A DNA stretch of 64,000 bases from Mangifera indica (taxonomy: Eukaryota > Streptophyta > Magnoliopsida > Sapindales > Anacardiaceae), in the NCBI RefSeq assembly GCF_011075055.1, contig NW_025401107.1:1-64000 (forward strand), written 5' to 3'. How positions within the stretch are numbered: the stretch's first letter is position 1; every line of letters starts with the position of its first letter. A program made the position numbers and the translations under genes. A model generated the notes under the pieces. That model did no database searches and was not told where the DNA came from. It was given only the letters and a program-made list of their open reading frames with translations. Positions 22,130-33,899 of the stretch are shown here, one piece after another.

Positions 22130-24928
22130 TCTATTCATCAAGCAAACCAATCCCAAACCGCACAAAAACTGAATCCAACGGCCACGCTTCTCCGTACGAG
22201 AGAGACCCTTTTAGCCCACCAAAAATTTCTAGCCACGCGCTTCACCTCGCCAACCATCACGCCCGCGATCGTCATTCTTTCTAAAGAAAAGCGAAAGTAA
22301 ACGAAAGCGAATGTAAGAGAGGAGAGAAAGAAGCTTATGTTAACAGAGTTTTAGTTAGTTAGATTTGTGTTGCTTGATAGATCTGGTTGGTGGGAAACAG
22401 GTTAGTTAGTTCTCGTTTCACTTTTATTTTTTGTATTGTTTTCTATTTTTAACACTCCTGATTTTGCTTTCTCTTTCTTTTAGTATAAGTAAAAGACACT
22501 ACAAATAGTGTATGCATTTGTATTTATTTTAGATTTTTTTTTTGTGATTATTATTATTATTCTTGTGTAGTTTTTGCTGGATTAAACGTGACGTCTTGTT
22601 GGGTCAACAAATTTTGGCTTCTATAATTTCAGTTTGCCTTTTTTATAAAGGAATTCCACAAATGGGGTTGAGCGCTTTGGTTCGTAATTGGATTTTTTAA
22701 TTGTTGAGTTGGCAAAATATTGGATTAGTTGTGAGCTGAATTTGAAGTGTTGTTGTGGTGTGGCATCTCGGTGTTTGGAGGATGGCTTGGAAACTTTCTG
22801 AGCGTTGCTAGTTTGGTTAGTTAGCGCAGGGGTTGTGGAAGTGACGATTTAAGGTTTGTAGATTGATTAGGGTCTTGAAATTGGATGGTTATGGTTGACT
22901 TGTTGTAATGTTTGGAGAATTCGTACATAGTGGCTGCATATTTTGGCTTCTTTCCCATTTAGGATTTAAGATGGGCTGAGAACGGTTGTGTCAATGTTTC
23001 GATAATTTTGGAATCTTTTAGGCTTTTTATGTGTGCTGTGGATCATTTAGATTAGCTTAAATACAAGGTGAGTTCGAAACACATTTTACTTTAGCTAATA
23101 ATGGTAAATTTGATGTTCAGAGGTTTGACCCTTGTGTCATTTATTTAGAAGGAATTGTAGGATGCCAAATCTAATAAAGCGTATTTGTGTTAGATGCTTG
23201 ATGCTGGGGTGTTTTGGCACTATTGAGTACTTTTCTAATATATATAGGAAAATTAAAGTAGTTGTGCATAGAAGTCATGAATCACAAATAAAGCCTTATT
23301 ACAGAAAGTAATTATGTGCTTGTCACGTGGCATTATATTACTTCAGAATCACTCATATATTTTGAATATGTTTTGAAACTCTTTTGTGTGTTAGTGAATA
23401 TCTATTTTGAAAGCTTTGAAGTTTGGTCTTTCTTTACACTCTTTTAGGCATTGTTTGGTTTTCACTATTGGAATGTGTAATATTGTTTGACTTACTAGTT
23501 ACTACTACCTATGAGAATTCTTATACAAGGACATCACATTTTCAGCAATTTTCTTTCCCTTTTTTGGGTCAAAATCGTATGTGCCTATGAAGTTTTGGGG
23601 AAAATAATCCATAATCAGAAATATTTTTACCTGAAAGGATCATCTATTAGCACATTGTGGGGAAATTGTATGCCGGCTTGTCTCAGTTTTCAGCTCATTC
23701 TAATGTGATCATGGATTGTATTGATACCATCAAAGAAGGACAATGAATGAATTTGAATGTTGAGAAAACTCTAAAGTGGTGTGTTTTTCAAATACTTTAA
23801 AAAATCCTTCCATCTAATAGATTCCACCTCAAACAGCTTCAGATCACCTTAATTGGTCTGCAGCCTAACTGTCTCTAAATGCAGGACTTGAAGAATGTGA
23901 AATTCATCTTGTTTGACCTATAGAAATTAGCCAAACTGTCGTACACTGTATTGACAGGGTAATTGCTCATGTGACGCCGTCTGTTAATCTTTTACAATTG
24001 CAATAGTGATAAGTGTGGAAGAAAATTTCTCGTGTCAGGTCCGTTGCTTTTGCAGAACTGATTAGTAGTCATATAGCTAGTGATGATGTGAAATAATTAC
24101 TATTTGTTTGTTAAATGGGATGCACATACTTATAAATGCTCTACTCCAGTAAGAGAAAGCTTTGATTTTGGGTGCACTAGCTGACTTGTAGCAATCATTT
24201 GCTATATAATTATATTTATTTTGCGATTTCATTCAATTTAGATTATTGGCCTGAAAGCGTAATTGAAAAATTAAGAAAAAAAGAAATGAGTTAAACCTAA
24301 GCAAAAGAAAAAGGTGATTTAAAACCCTCCAAATAAAAGGAGCAATATTATGAATATTTAGGATATGATATATCTTGATGATTAGGGCATTGGAATACTG
24401 ATGCATTTAAACTCTCTGCCACTTATTTGTGTGTAATGTCATGTAAAAATTGGAACTATTCAAAAGATTTTAAATCATTTTGGTTGCAATTCTCACTGAA
24501 ACTTAATACTATAATATTTTTGTTTGAGATGCCTAAACTTGCTGCCAACTTAATCTTCGTGTCTCTCTTGACTCTTCTCTTACATCATTCTAGCCCAGTA
24601 GTTAAAGGTTGTTTTGTAGAAAGTAAGATATTTTCTGTGCTTTTTCTGCTCTTGTGTTTTCTAGGATTCCTATGTGTTTTCTGTCCGGTGGGATTACTTT
24701 ATTAATATTATTTATCATAATATATTAAATTCTTTTCATCTTTGACTTGATAACAGCATATTTAATTAGGTGAAGTGCTGACTGTCAGTTTATTTTCAAG
24801 TCTATATTACTTTATCATGTCATATCATATTTTGCTGTTGTAGATTGCAGGTTTTATGAACACTTTGCTATCATAGCTGAAGGTGCCTGAACTGAATATT
24901 CATACACTTTGGGCACACACACTGCATA
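22130..24928 (+). promoter_or_regulatory. Probable promoter, 5'UTR and 5'UTR intron of ACER
   Basis: 22140-22320 is a local rise in GC with CCACGC/CACGCG words, followed by a purine-rich leader. A good donor AAACAG/GTTAGT at 22400/22401 and a good acceptor TTGCAG at 24850 would remove a leader intron of about 2.45 kb, leaving the ACER start codon 78 bases into the next exon. This is inferred from splice-site quality and the lack of coding sequence; no transcript is available. Confidence 0.5.
24856..24876 (+). promoter_or_regulatory. Short upstream ORF in the ACER leader
   Basis: ATG AAC ACT TTG CTA TCA TAG (6 codons) ends 52 bases before the ACER start codon, just after the likely acceptor at 24850. 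It would be in the mRNA if the leader intron is spliced as proposed, and could lower translation. Confidence 0.5.
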
Positions 24929-27096
24929 ATGGCAGATGGACTATCAAGCTTCTGGGGTCCTGTCACTTCAACTGACTGGTGTGAAAAAAATTATGTCTAC
25001 TCTTCTTATGTGGCAGAGCTTTTCAATACTATTTCAAATGTACCTGGCATTCTTTTGGCACTTATTGGCCTTATAAATGCCTTGAGACAGCGATTTGAAA
25101 AGAGGTTTAGTGTTCTTCACATATCTAATATGATACTTGCCATTGGCAGCATGCTATATCATGCCACTCTGCAACATGTGTAAGTATTATTTTGTTTTTT
25201 CATGTTCATTGCAGTTATATGATACAAATTTTCAATAACTTGATATAAGTAGTGAATGCATTGCTACCCTTGTTATAATGGCAGTAGAACACATTTAGGA
25301 GAACTGCACAGAATTTGTCTTTTTTTTTAATTACTTCTCTCCTTGCATTTGTGTAGTTTGTGACTGGAATGGGTAACTCATGTAATTTAGTTAACAGAAA
25401 GAGGGGCTTAACTTTGCAATGTATTTGGAGAAGCTGTTTTTACAGTAGCATTAAAAGTTAAAGAAACTAGAAAATTATTGGTTTAAAGAGTCTGTTGCAA
25501 TTATAATTTTATGCATGTTATATGATTGTTCATGGAAAAAGTTAGTAGATTATTTTGTTGGAAAAGAATTTGACAATCCAACAGTATTGGATGCAAATTA
25601 TAAGACTTAATGGAATCTTTTCAAAATCTAAAATTTAAATAAACTATTTATAGTTATGATTTACAATAAACTGTTTCGGGTTGTATTGGGCAATTGTTTA
25701 ATGTTCGAAGATTACATACACCATAGTGAAGGGTCTGTAAAACATTTGAAATGAGATCTTTAATGGAATAGAAGGGGATTAGTGCAACTCAACTTCGTCT
25801 TCGATAAAAAAGTAATGATATTTCTGGATGGGCATACCCTGCATAAAACTTAAATGACCAGTTTTTCATGTGTCATCTAATCTCTTAGATATATATACAC
25901 AGACATATAAGGATAAGGGAAAATAAAATAAAAAATGGAGAGAAAGAAGAAAAGAATGGTTCAAGAAGAGATATTAAATGCCTGTGGAAAGAAGAAAAGA
26001 ATGCTTTTGTACATAGCACAGGAAGTTGTCTTAGTATGAAAAAGGCACTTCATAATTCTCATCAGGCGATACTGATCTGAATTAGACCAAGTAGTTTTTA
26101 AATTTTATCTAACTATATCTATCACTTTGATAGGAAAGTATCTCCTTTAGTCAAGATGTGCCTATCTAAGAGCATACCATTGGACTTCCTCCTTCAAAGT
26201 GTCTAGGTATGCATCAACCAAGAGTCAAATTAGAATGCTAGAAATTTTAAGCACTTCTTTAGGCTTGTTGATGGTTTTATACTCTTAGCACATGATAGAG
26301 CCAAAGAGGAACACTACTTTATTCTTTCTTACCTGTTTGCTTCAATAAATTTGATTTTTCTGAGCTAGCTGCATTGCCTGTGTCTTGGTACTCCTGCTCA
26401 TCATCTCCAACTCTTTGGAAGTAGAGAGGGTTGGGAAAGACTGAAATTTGCAGAACTTGGACAAACTGTACTTGTAACTTAGCTGAAACTCATCTTAATA
26501 TATATTTAACCTAACCTGTTTTGATAGATTGTTTACTTGCCTTGTTGATCTGAATTTTGTACATTGGGTTAATTTATCTCAGGCAACGGCAAGGTGATGA
26601 AACACCAATGGTGTGGGAAATTCTCCTATATATCTATATTCTCTACTCACCCGATTGGCACTACAGGAGTACAATGCCCACCTTCTTGTTTCTTTACGGT
26701 GCTGCATTTGCTATTATACATGCGCTGTTTCGTTTTGGAATTGGCTTCAAGGTACATTACATCATACTGTGTCTTCTTTGCATCCCTCGGATGTACAAGT
26801 ACTACATCCACACTGCAGATGTATCTGCAAAGCGTCTTGCGAAGCTATATGTAGGCACCATAATCCTAGGAAGTCTTTGCTGGCTATTTGATCGCCTGTT
26901 CTGTGAGAAGGTGTCTACTTGGTACTTGAATCCCCAAGGTCATGCATTGTGGCATATTATCATGAGTTTCAACTCATATTTCGCAAACACATTCCTGATG
27001 TTTTGCCGTGCCCAACAGCGGGGATGGAATCCAAAAGTTGTTCACTTAATGGGATGTTTCCCGTATGTGAAGATTGAAAAACCAAAAACCCAGTGA
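24929..27096 (+). CDS. ACER: Alkaline ceramidase, exons 24929-25179 and 26583-27096
   Basis: Hydrolyses (phyto)ceramide to the free long-chain base and fatty acid in ER/Golgi membranes; the family is Pfam ceramidase (PF05875). Splicing at 25179/GTAAGT and CAG/26583 gives 765 bases, 254 aa plus stop, the same length as Arabidopsis ACER (At4g22330). An N-terminal calcium site is present (D16, W17, E19, N21, E30), and the zinc site residues H78 (MLYHATLQH), D89 (GDETPM), H204 and H208 (GHALWH), with S74, have the spacing of human ACER3 with a 3-residue offset. About seven hydrophobic segments follow the family pattern. The start ATG opens MADGLSSFWGPVTST, the expected N-terminus. No lesion is seen. 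It is the only clearly intact host gene here, flanked by transposon relics. Confidence 0.97.
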
Positions 27097-27200
27097 AGAA
27101 TTGCTGAACAAGAAAATTATACTCTCCTCTTGCTCACATTTTGTTGGTAGGTGTATGGTTTCGGTAAGTCAAGCAATAGCAATTTTATAATTCTTTTTCC
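27097..27200 (+). other. ACER 3'UTR
   Basis: Non-coding sequence after the stop. T-rich and AATAG/AAATAG-like words near 27180-27220 could serve polyadenylation, but the exact site is not visible. Confidence 0.4.
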
Positions 27201-29190
27201 CTTATTTCCTAAAATAGATGTAAATGATAATTGGATGTGATATGACCTGTTGAGATATTAGTTGATTTTAACTGTAAGAAAAGTGTCATCTTTTTTCTCA
27301 TTTTCCAAAAGAGGAAGCAGAAATATTTGGTAGCACAGGATTCTCTTTTTCTTCAGAAGTTCGGTGAGAGGTTCTTCACCTTGAAGTTGATTAACAACCA
27401 ACGATTTTGAGAGTTTTCATTTTTATTATGTTGAGGGATAATTCTGTACACATAGGAGCATTGAGAAAGTTGATAATGGGATGACCTAATGGACAGGTGA
27501 GGTTCATTCCAAAATTTATTGTTGCTGTTCAGTTTCTCAAACAATCGATGGAAATACCATTTCCACCTTAAATGACTTAGTTATATGTTTTTGCGCGAGG
27601 AGAAGAATTCTAATGTTTTTAGACTTGTATCAACTATTGATCCTGTAAAAGAGTCGGTCTAGATAAATAAGTAGTTTAATCAATTTATTGTTTAGATCAA
27701 CATTAGAAATAATATATAAAACAATTGTTTACTTGATCATTTAATATAAATTCGAATTATATTTACATATAATCATTATGAGGACGTACATTCTATGTGT
27801 ATTGGCATCTTTAACCCTAGGAGTTAAGTGTTTGGTGAAGTTGCAAAATTTTAAGATACTAAAATCATCATATGATTTGATTAGGGTGACCTAGTTGTCA
27901 AATTGGAACGGTTCAAATGGTTCAACCACGCTCAATCCCAGTCTGATGCTAAAACTAGAAGTTGAGCGAACTTGATCCAAGTTTCAAAGTCGTGATAAAT
28001 TCAATTCCATTAAAGTTATTTTTTTATCAAATTATAGCAGAATTCACTTTCTTTGTATTTCATTTGATAGTGATCTTAAAAGAAAACGTTATAGTTTATT
28101 TGTTATGAAATTAATAAAATAACCTAATTTTAAGGTGTTTAAATGATATTAGCCATAATAAAAGTATATAAAGTTGGTTGAAACACTATTGCCTAGATTC
28201 AATCGTCTACTTTGAACTACCGTAAATTCTCCAACTTTAAACTTTCGATTTTTCATCTATTTCTCAATCAAATTCATCCGCAAGAAAAGTTTTAAAGTTT
28301 TATATTAATTATTTTCATTTCATTTAAAATATCTAATTATATTTTTTAATATCTTGTTTTTGAATTTGAAATTAGTTGTTTATTTGTGAAAATTAGTTAT
28401 TTGTTAGACTTGGATCTGCTTTGTATGTTGAAACCGTAATTTTGTTGGAAATTAGTAGATTTTCTATTTTTAGGAAATTTTAGATTTAGGGTTAAATTTT
28501 TAAAATTTGCTTAGGAAGGTAAAGTGTTTTATGTTTAAATTGGTTGTTAGATGATGTAAAATTGTTTTGGATAATTTGTTTTTTGATTTGATAAGTGAAA
28601 CAATGAATTTGATTGAAATTAAGAAGATTTTCCTATTGTTAGGCATGAAAAACCCACTAGACATGATCTCGTTTAGTTATTGCTCATTATGCATGGTTAT
28701 TGTTTATAAAAATATGAGGGAGCAAAATAATAAGCATGGTGTCTGTCGGAGGCAATTGAATATTCATATATCACACCCAATTACTATTTAATGTTCATTG
28801 AATCTAGGGAGTAAAACGATAGGTGTGGCACTTATTGAAGCCAAATGGATATTTGTTAGGTCACACCTCGCAGACAGTAAAATGATATTTATATTTTTTT
28901 CTATATTTTTTCATTTTATAACATGTTTATATGTTAAATTTTCTTACATTTTATTTGTTTTAAAAAGTTCATTTTCCTTTAACTAATGTAGAGTTATTTT
29001 ATTTATTTGAAAGAGTAACTTCTAGAGAAGAGTGATAAGTAGTCATTTAATCTTGTTAATTTCAAAGAAGAAAAATATAGATCTTATAAAGCACATTACT
29101 TTAAGGTGCAATTAACTATGAGAGAGAATAAAGACCCAATCCGAAAAATTCAGGGAAAATTGAGTGGGAGTTAAAAGCAACTTTTCAAAG
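27201..29190. other. Intergenic, nothing recognised
   Basis: AT-rich DNA. Short frames at 28567-28986 lack family features. A run near 27890-28010 with GGTTCAAATGGTTCAACC words has mildly higher GC, but I cannot assign it. Confidence 0.45.
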
Positions 29191-29194
29191 GGAT

Positions 29195-29638
29195 GTACTT
29201 TGGGCAATTTATTGATATGAAGGAGCATAAGTTTAGTGTTGTGCTCTACCATTGGGTGCTTTTTTGATAAATTAGTTGTCGAGACCTCTTATTAGAGTTT
29301 TGGTTTCAATTAAATGGAATGAATGTTCGTTTTAGCCATTTAGAGCTTGCATTGATGATTGAATCGAGGTTTAGCCTCTAGATCCATGTACAATCATATG
29401 TGTCGGTCTCATACGCAAACCATTTGAAAGTTAAGATATCTTATTGGATGCAATTCAGTTTCTTATAGAGATTTGCATTCAATTTTTTAGGCACAAGCTT
29501 AAGGCAATATCAACAAGGATATTGTCAAGCTGGTGGTACATAATTTTCTTCACTATGAGCTTATGGGAGTAAATAATACGAAGGTGGTTTCATAAACTTG
29601 ATGATTGGTTGGTTTTGGGAGATGCTTTCCAAACATAA
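29195..29638 (+). pseudogene. DUF1985-domain remnant of a Ulp1-type MULE
   Basis: One frame reads YFGQFIDMKEHKFSVVLYHW, two stops, then EFWFQLNGMNVRFSHLELAL. This matches the pattern of DUF1985 (Phe-Gly-x-Phe-hydrophobic-Asp-Met... and VRFS..E.ALVTG) found with Ulp1 in plant MULEs. A later piece (about 29525-29620) reads IVKLVVHNFLHYELMGVNN. It is cut at 29638 by the LTR element that follows. Confidence 0.6.
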
Positions 29639-30481
29639 TAATGTGATCCATGGAAAACCAAGAACGTGTGATCTAACAATGAATGACTATGACAAGAGTG
29701 TAGTAACCTAGATAGCATTGAGAATGTTGAAGACACAAGCTAAAGATAATAAGTATGACATGACAAATGACGTGAAAAACATCAAACACATGAGAAATGA
29801 TATTATACATCTTTGGTGACATTTTTCACTTGTCAAAATACGAAGTGGAAGCTCGATTAGGCAAAAATTTGTGTGAAGAAAGTAAGAGAATTTAATTGTA
29901 GTTCAACTTTCTAGTATTTCTAGTTTTCTAGTTGTTTAGGAGTTTTATTTGTCTTAAGAGTTTTAGTTTTATTTTCTTTAGGAATTATATTTACATTAGG
30001 ATTATTATTATTTTATTAAGATTATGATTGTTATTATCCTATAAATTATGTTTGTTATTATTCTATTTAGACTAGGGCCATAAATAATTATGTAACCCTG
30101 GGATAGATGATACATATTGGTATAATGAAATTGTGAGATCTTTTCTCTTTGTTTTTTGAGAACTTATGAACTTATCAAGAATATTTTCTTGTGACGTTCA
30201 AATATGACTTATCACTCTCCTTCTTTTCTATTATAGAGTGTGACATCAATTTATACCTTTGGTTCATGTCAATTATAGACATTGGGTCAATGTTTTTATA
30301 TATTTGGTTCATGATTATCTATAATCATTAGGTCAAGGTTTTTATACTTTTGATTCGTGTCAAGTATACATATTAAGTCAAGGTTTTCTTTCGTTTATAT
30401 AAATTTGATTTAGCTTTTTTGGGTTTCTAGCTTTTTTGCTTGCATGTAGGGTCTCATAGTTCATTTGTGAGATTCAAATCA
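29639..30481 (+). repeat. 5' LTR of the miniature element
   Basis: Aligns along its length with 30744-31590, from TGATCCATGGAAAACCAAGAAC to GAGATTCAAATCA. The terminal TG has become TA. Confidence 0.9.
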
Positions 30482-30483
30482 GT

Positions 30484-30503
30484 TTGGTATCATAACTCGG
30501 CTC
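30484..30503 (+). other. Primer-binding site, initiator tRNA-Met type
   Basis: TGGTATCATAACTCGGCTC begins two bases after the LTR. It keeps TGGTATCA of the usual TGGTATCAGAGC. Confidence 0.8.
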
Positions 30504-30743
30504 TAAATAAAAAAAAGAAGAAGAAAAAACGAAGTAAAAAAAAAAGAAAAAAAACCATTAATTTAAAGTGTGCAAACATGAGTGATTGAGTGATTCATTT
30601 TTTTGGAAATGAGTGAAACATGTGAAGGAGTGTGTGAGGTCCTTCTAACATATTTTATTTGTTACAATCATGTCATTAAGTCAAAATAAAAGTTTTGTTG
30701 AAAGTAACGATTTGAGGACAAATCCTTTTAAAGAGAAGGGGGA

Positions 30744-31590
30744 TGATATGATCTATAAAAAACCAAGAACATATGATCCAATAATGAATGACTATGACAA
30801 GAGTATGACAGGCTGGATAACATTGAGAACATTGAAGACACAGGCTAAAGGTAAGAAACATGTTATGACACTTAAGGATGACATGAAAAACATCAAACAC
30901 ATGGGAAATGATGTAACACATCCTTGGTGATGTTTTTACTTGTCAAAATATGAAGTAGAAGTTTGATTAGGCAAAAATTCATGTGAAGAAAGCAAGAGAA
31001 TTCAATTGAAGTTCAACTTCTTAGTATTTTTAGTTTTCTAGTTGTTTAGGAGTTTTATTTGTTTTAAAAGTCTTAGTTTTATTTTCTTTAAAAATTATAA
31101 TCACATCAGGATTCTCATTATCTTATTAAGATTAGAATTGTTATTATCCTAGAGATTATATTTGTTATTATCTTATTTAGGCTGGGGCTATAAATAATCA
31201 TGTAACCTTGGGATAAATGATACACATTGACGTAATGAAATTATGAGATATTTTCTCTTGATTCTTTTGAGAACTCATAAACTTATCTAGAATATTTTCT
31301 TGTGACATTCAAATATGACTGATTACTTTCCTTCTTTTCTATTCTAGAGTGTACTGTCAACTTATACCTCTGGTTCATATCAGTTATAAACATTGAGTTA
31401 ATGTTTTTATACCTTTGGTTCATGATTACCCCTGATCATTAGGTCAATGTTTTTATACTTTGGTTCATGTCAAGTAAAGGTGTTGGGTCAAGGTTTTTTT
31501 CACTTATATATATCTGATTTAGCTTTTTTGGGTTTCTAACTTCCTTACGTGTGTGTAAAGTCTCATAATTCATCTATGAGATTCGCATCA
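30744..31590 (+). repeat. 3' LTR of the miniature element
   Basis: Starts TGATATGATCTATAAAAAACC and ends GATTCGCATCA, followed by the CATAA target duplication. Confidence 0.9.
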
Positions 31591-31595
31591 CATAA

Positions 31596-31753
31596 GCATA
31601 TGGTACACAACCTCATAACATATGTTCAATAGCTATTCAACCAACATATGGTTGCATTCGAGTCAACATTAGCAGATGTCAACAACTATTGACAACTTAC
31701 ACTTATGATGCATCTACTATAGAGGTCAAGAAAAGATGCTTTTCTATTGATGC
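31596..31753. other. Short spacer between two LTR elements
   Basis: No feature recognised; probably the continuation of the disrupted MULE remnant. The 5 bp before the next LTR are GATGC. Confidence 0.4.
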
Positions 31754-33899
31754 TGTAATACCTCTCTCAGAAACATACCCCTACATGGAATATAACCTAA
31801 ACAAACGTGCACTACTTGACCTCTTAATTAAAACAGTGGAAATAAAAGCATGATATTAAATATTTTACTTAAATGGGTGCAAAAAGGTGTAATATTTTAC
31901 TTTATTCATAAATACTAAAATTCATCCATAAATATTGTATCTGAAAACCAAACTCATAAATATAAGTGTATAATACATTCATATGGTCTCAAATTGAAAT
32001 AAAAACATCCTATCAAATAAACTACAAAATGATTGTTTTATCTCCTGCCTTCATGTAACAATTCGGCTAGACTGCTAGCTCCCTCACATACACCATTACT
32101 CACCTTTATTTATGAAACCACTGAAAAGGAATGTGTGAGTGAAAAACACTCAGTAAGTAGGTAACCTTTTTACACCTTATATAACCTATAAACTGAAACT
32201 AACATTCTACTGTTGAAGCTTGTTGTGGTAATAACTTAGCACCTTGATGCCTTAAATATAGGTCATTCACAAAGACTACTAAAACCTAAGCTGATCTTGA
32301 TATATTTGATACCCTAATAAAAGTAACTGTCCACTATTTGATGTGCCTTGTGCACATGTCATACGACCTATTGCACTAACTAGCTATGATAACCTAATCA
32401 AATGGGAAAAATGGTTGTAACTTCTCTCTTACCACATATGCATAATACAAGATTACTAACTAAAAAACCATCTTTGAATGGCCCCTACCATAGACATATA
32501 TGTGATGTACCCTGCTGATCATGTGAGGAACTAACTACAGTGCCACTATCCTTTACTATGCACAACCAAATTAAACTGAACTATATGGCTAATGCACCTT
32601 GGTATTAAGTATATGATGCATCTCATAAGTATCTATCTCTAGTAAATTCTTATTTTTTTCATTTATCATGCCACTTATGCACATAGGTGGTAACTATATA
32701 GGTGCATACCACTTTCCTTAACTTTCTTGATTTTTGACTCAGATTTGATCCAATCAAGGTTTGTGTCGTCTTTCACATGGTCAAATATTTTCCTATAGCT
32801 AACTATCTTATCTCACTTTACTAAGGTCTTTCTATTCTTTTTCTTTTCTTTTCCACTTCTTGTACTTAGCTTAGGGGTAAAATAGTCTTTTCTTCCCTTT
32901 AATGTTTCGCTAATTACACATACATGGGCATGTTACACTTCTTGCATCCCTATATTTCTCACATTGTTTATATACGGGTGAGTTATTATCTTACGCCCCC
33001 ATGTTTGATTGTTGTACATAATTTGCTTCCTAATATCAACACAAACAATCATTTTTGAGGAAACGACACATGGGCATGTGTCCCATATCACACGACTTTA
33101 TGGGCATCTCTTTAAAAGAAATGTGAGGTCACACTAAATTTCCTATTTCAAACAAAAGATGCACGAGCATGTAAGTTACCCTATATGGTCGTGTATCGTA
33201 ACTTGGACACTATCGGATCTACTGTTTCAAGATTTTCAACAATCCAAATGCAAACCAAAGGCCCTAATTCATGTGAAATATATTCTAAGTGCTCTTAAAC
33301 ATATTTCAAATAAGGAATAACCATTATGCACATTTATATTTGCATATCAACAATTTTACTTATATATATATATATATCCCATCAACAATTACACTTACGT
33401 TTAACATGTACAAATACTCTATGAATTAATCAAGCTTATATGAATCCTCATAGTCCAGAATATTAGTTACACATATAACAATCATCACACGACATGTTCT
33501 TTAAAAAAAAAAAACTAAGCCAAAGCCATCATACTTGGATTCCAACGACAAGCTTATCTTCATGTGACTAGGGCAATTCCAACGAGCTTTCAACTCTCTC
33601 TTCTCCTTCTTGTTCATATGGTTGTGGGTTTAAAAATAACATAACCATTAGGTTAAATGCTATTCTTACTTTGCTCAACAAACACGATACATGGGCGTGT
33701 ATAATGTTGTTCAATTAATGCAGTTTCTGATTTTACCACGAAACTTATCTTATCTAAATTTTCAAATTTTTGTGGATGATGCACGATCGTGTATACTAAC
33801 ATACATAGTTGTGCACCCTACTAAAATCTCATCATTAATTACAATTTAATGCAATGAGAAAAGACTAATTTGCCTTTGGGTTTATCCATGGGTGTTACA
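31754..33899 (-). repeat. Chromovirus LTR (left, 2146 bp)
   Basis: On + it begins TGTAATACCTCTCTCAGAAAC and ends CATGGGTGTTACA. It contains the GTGAGTG...CACTCAGTAAGTAGG box near 32133 and many short CACGATCGTG-like palindromes at 33060-33800. Confidence 0.85.

Larger units (their letters stand above)
29639..31590 (+). mobile_element. Miniature LTR retrotransposon (TRIM-like deletion derivative)
   Basis: Two LTRs of 843 and 847 bp enclose only 262 bp. The same 5 bp, CATAA, lies directly before (29634-29638) and after (31591-31595) the element, so it is a single complete insertion. The primer-binding site follows LTR 1 and a purine-rich tract, AAAGAGAAGGGGGA, precedes LTR 2. The interior has no gag or pol body, but its end encodes LRTNPFKEKGDD, like the last residues of Ty3/gypsy pol next to the polypurine tract. 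It was therefore shortened from a coding gypsy element and must move in trans. Confidence 0.9.

Noticed and set aside
26594..26891. Alternative + frames in ACER exon 2
   Set aside because: Out-of-frame readings of the ceramidase exon; the chosen frame fits the family at every residue checked.
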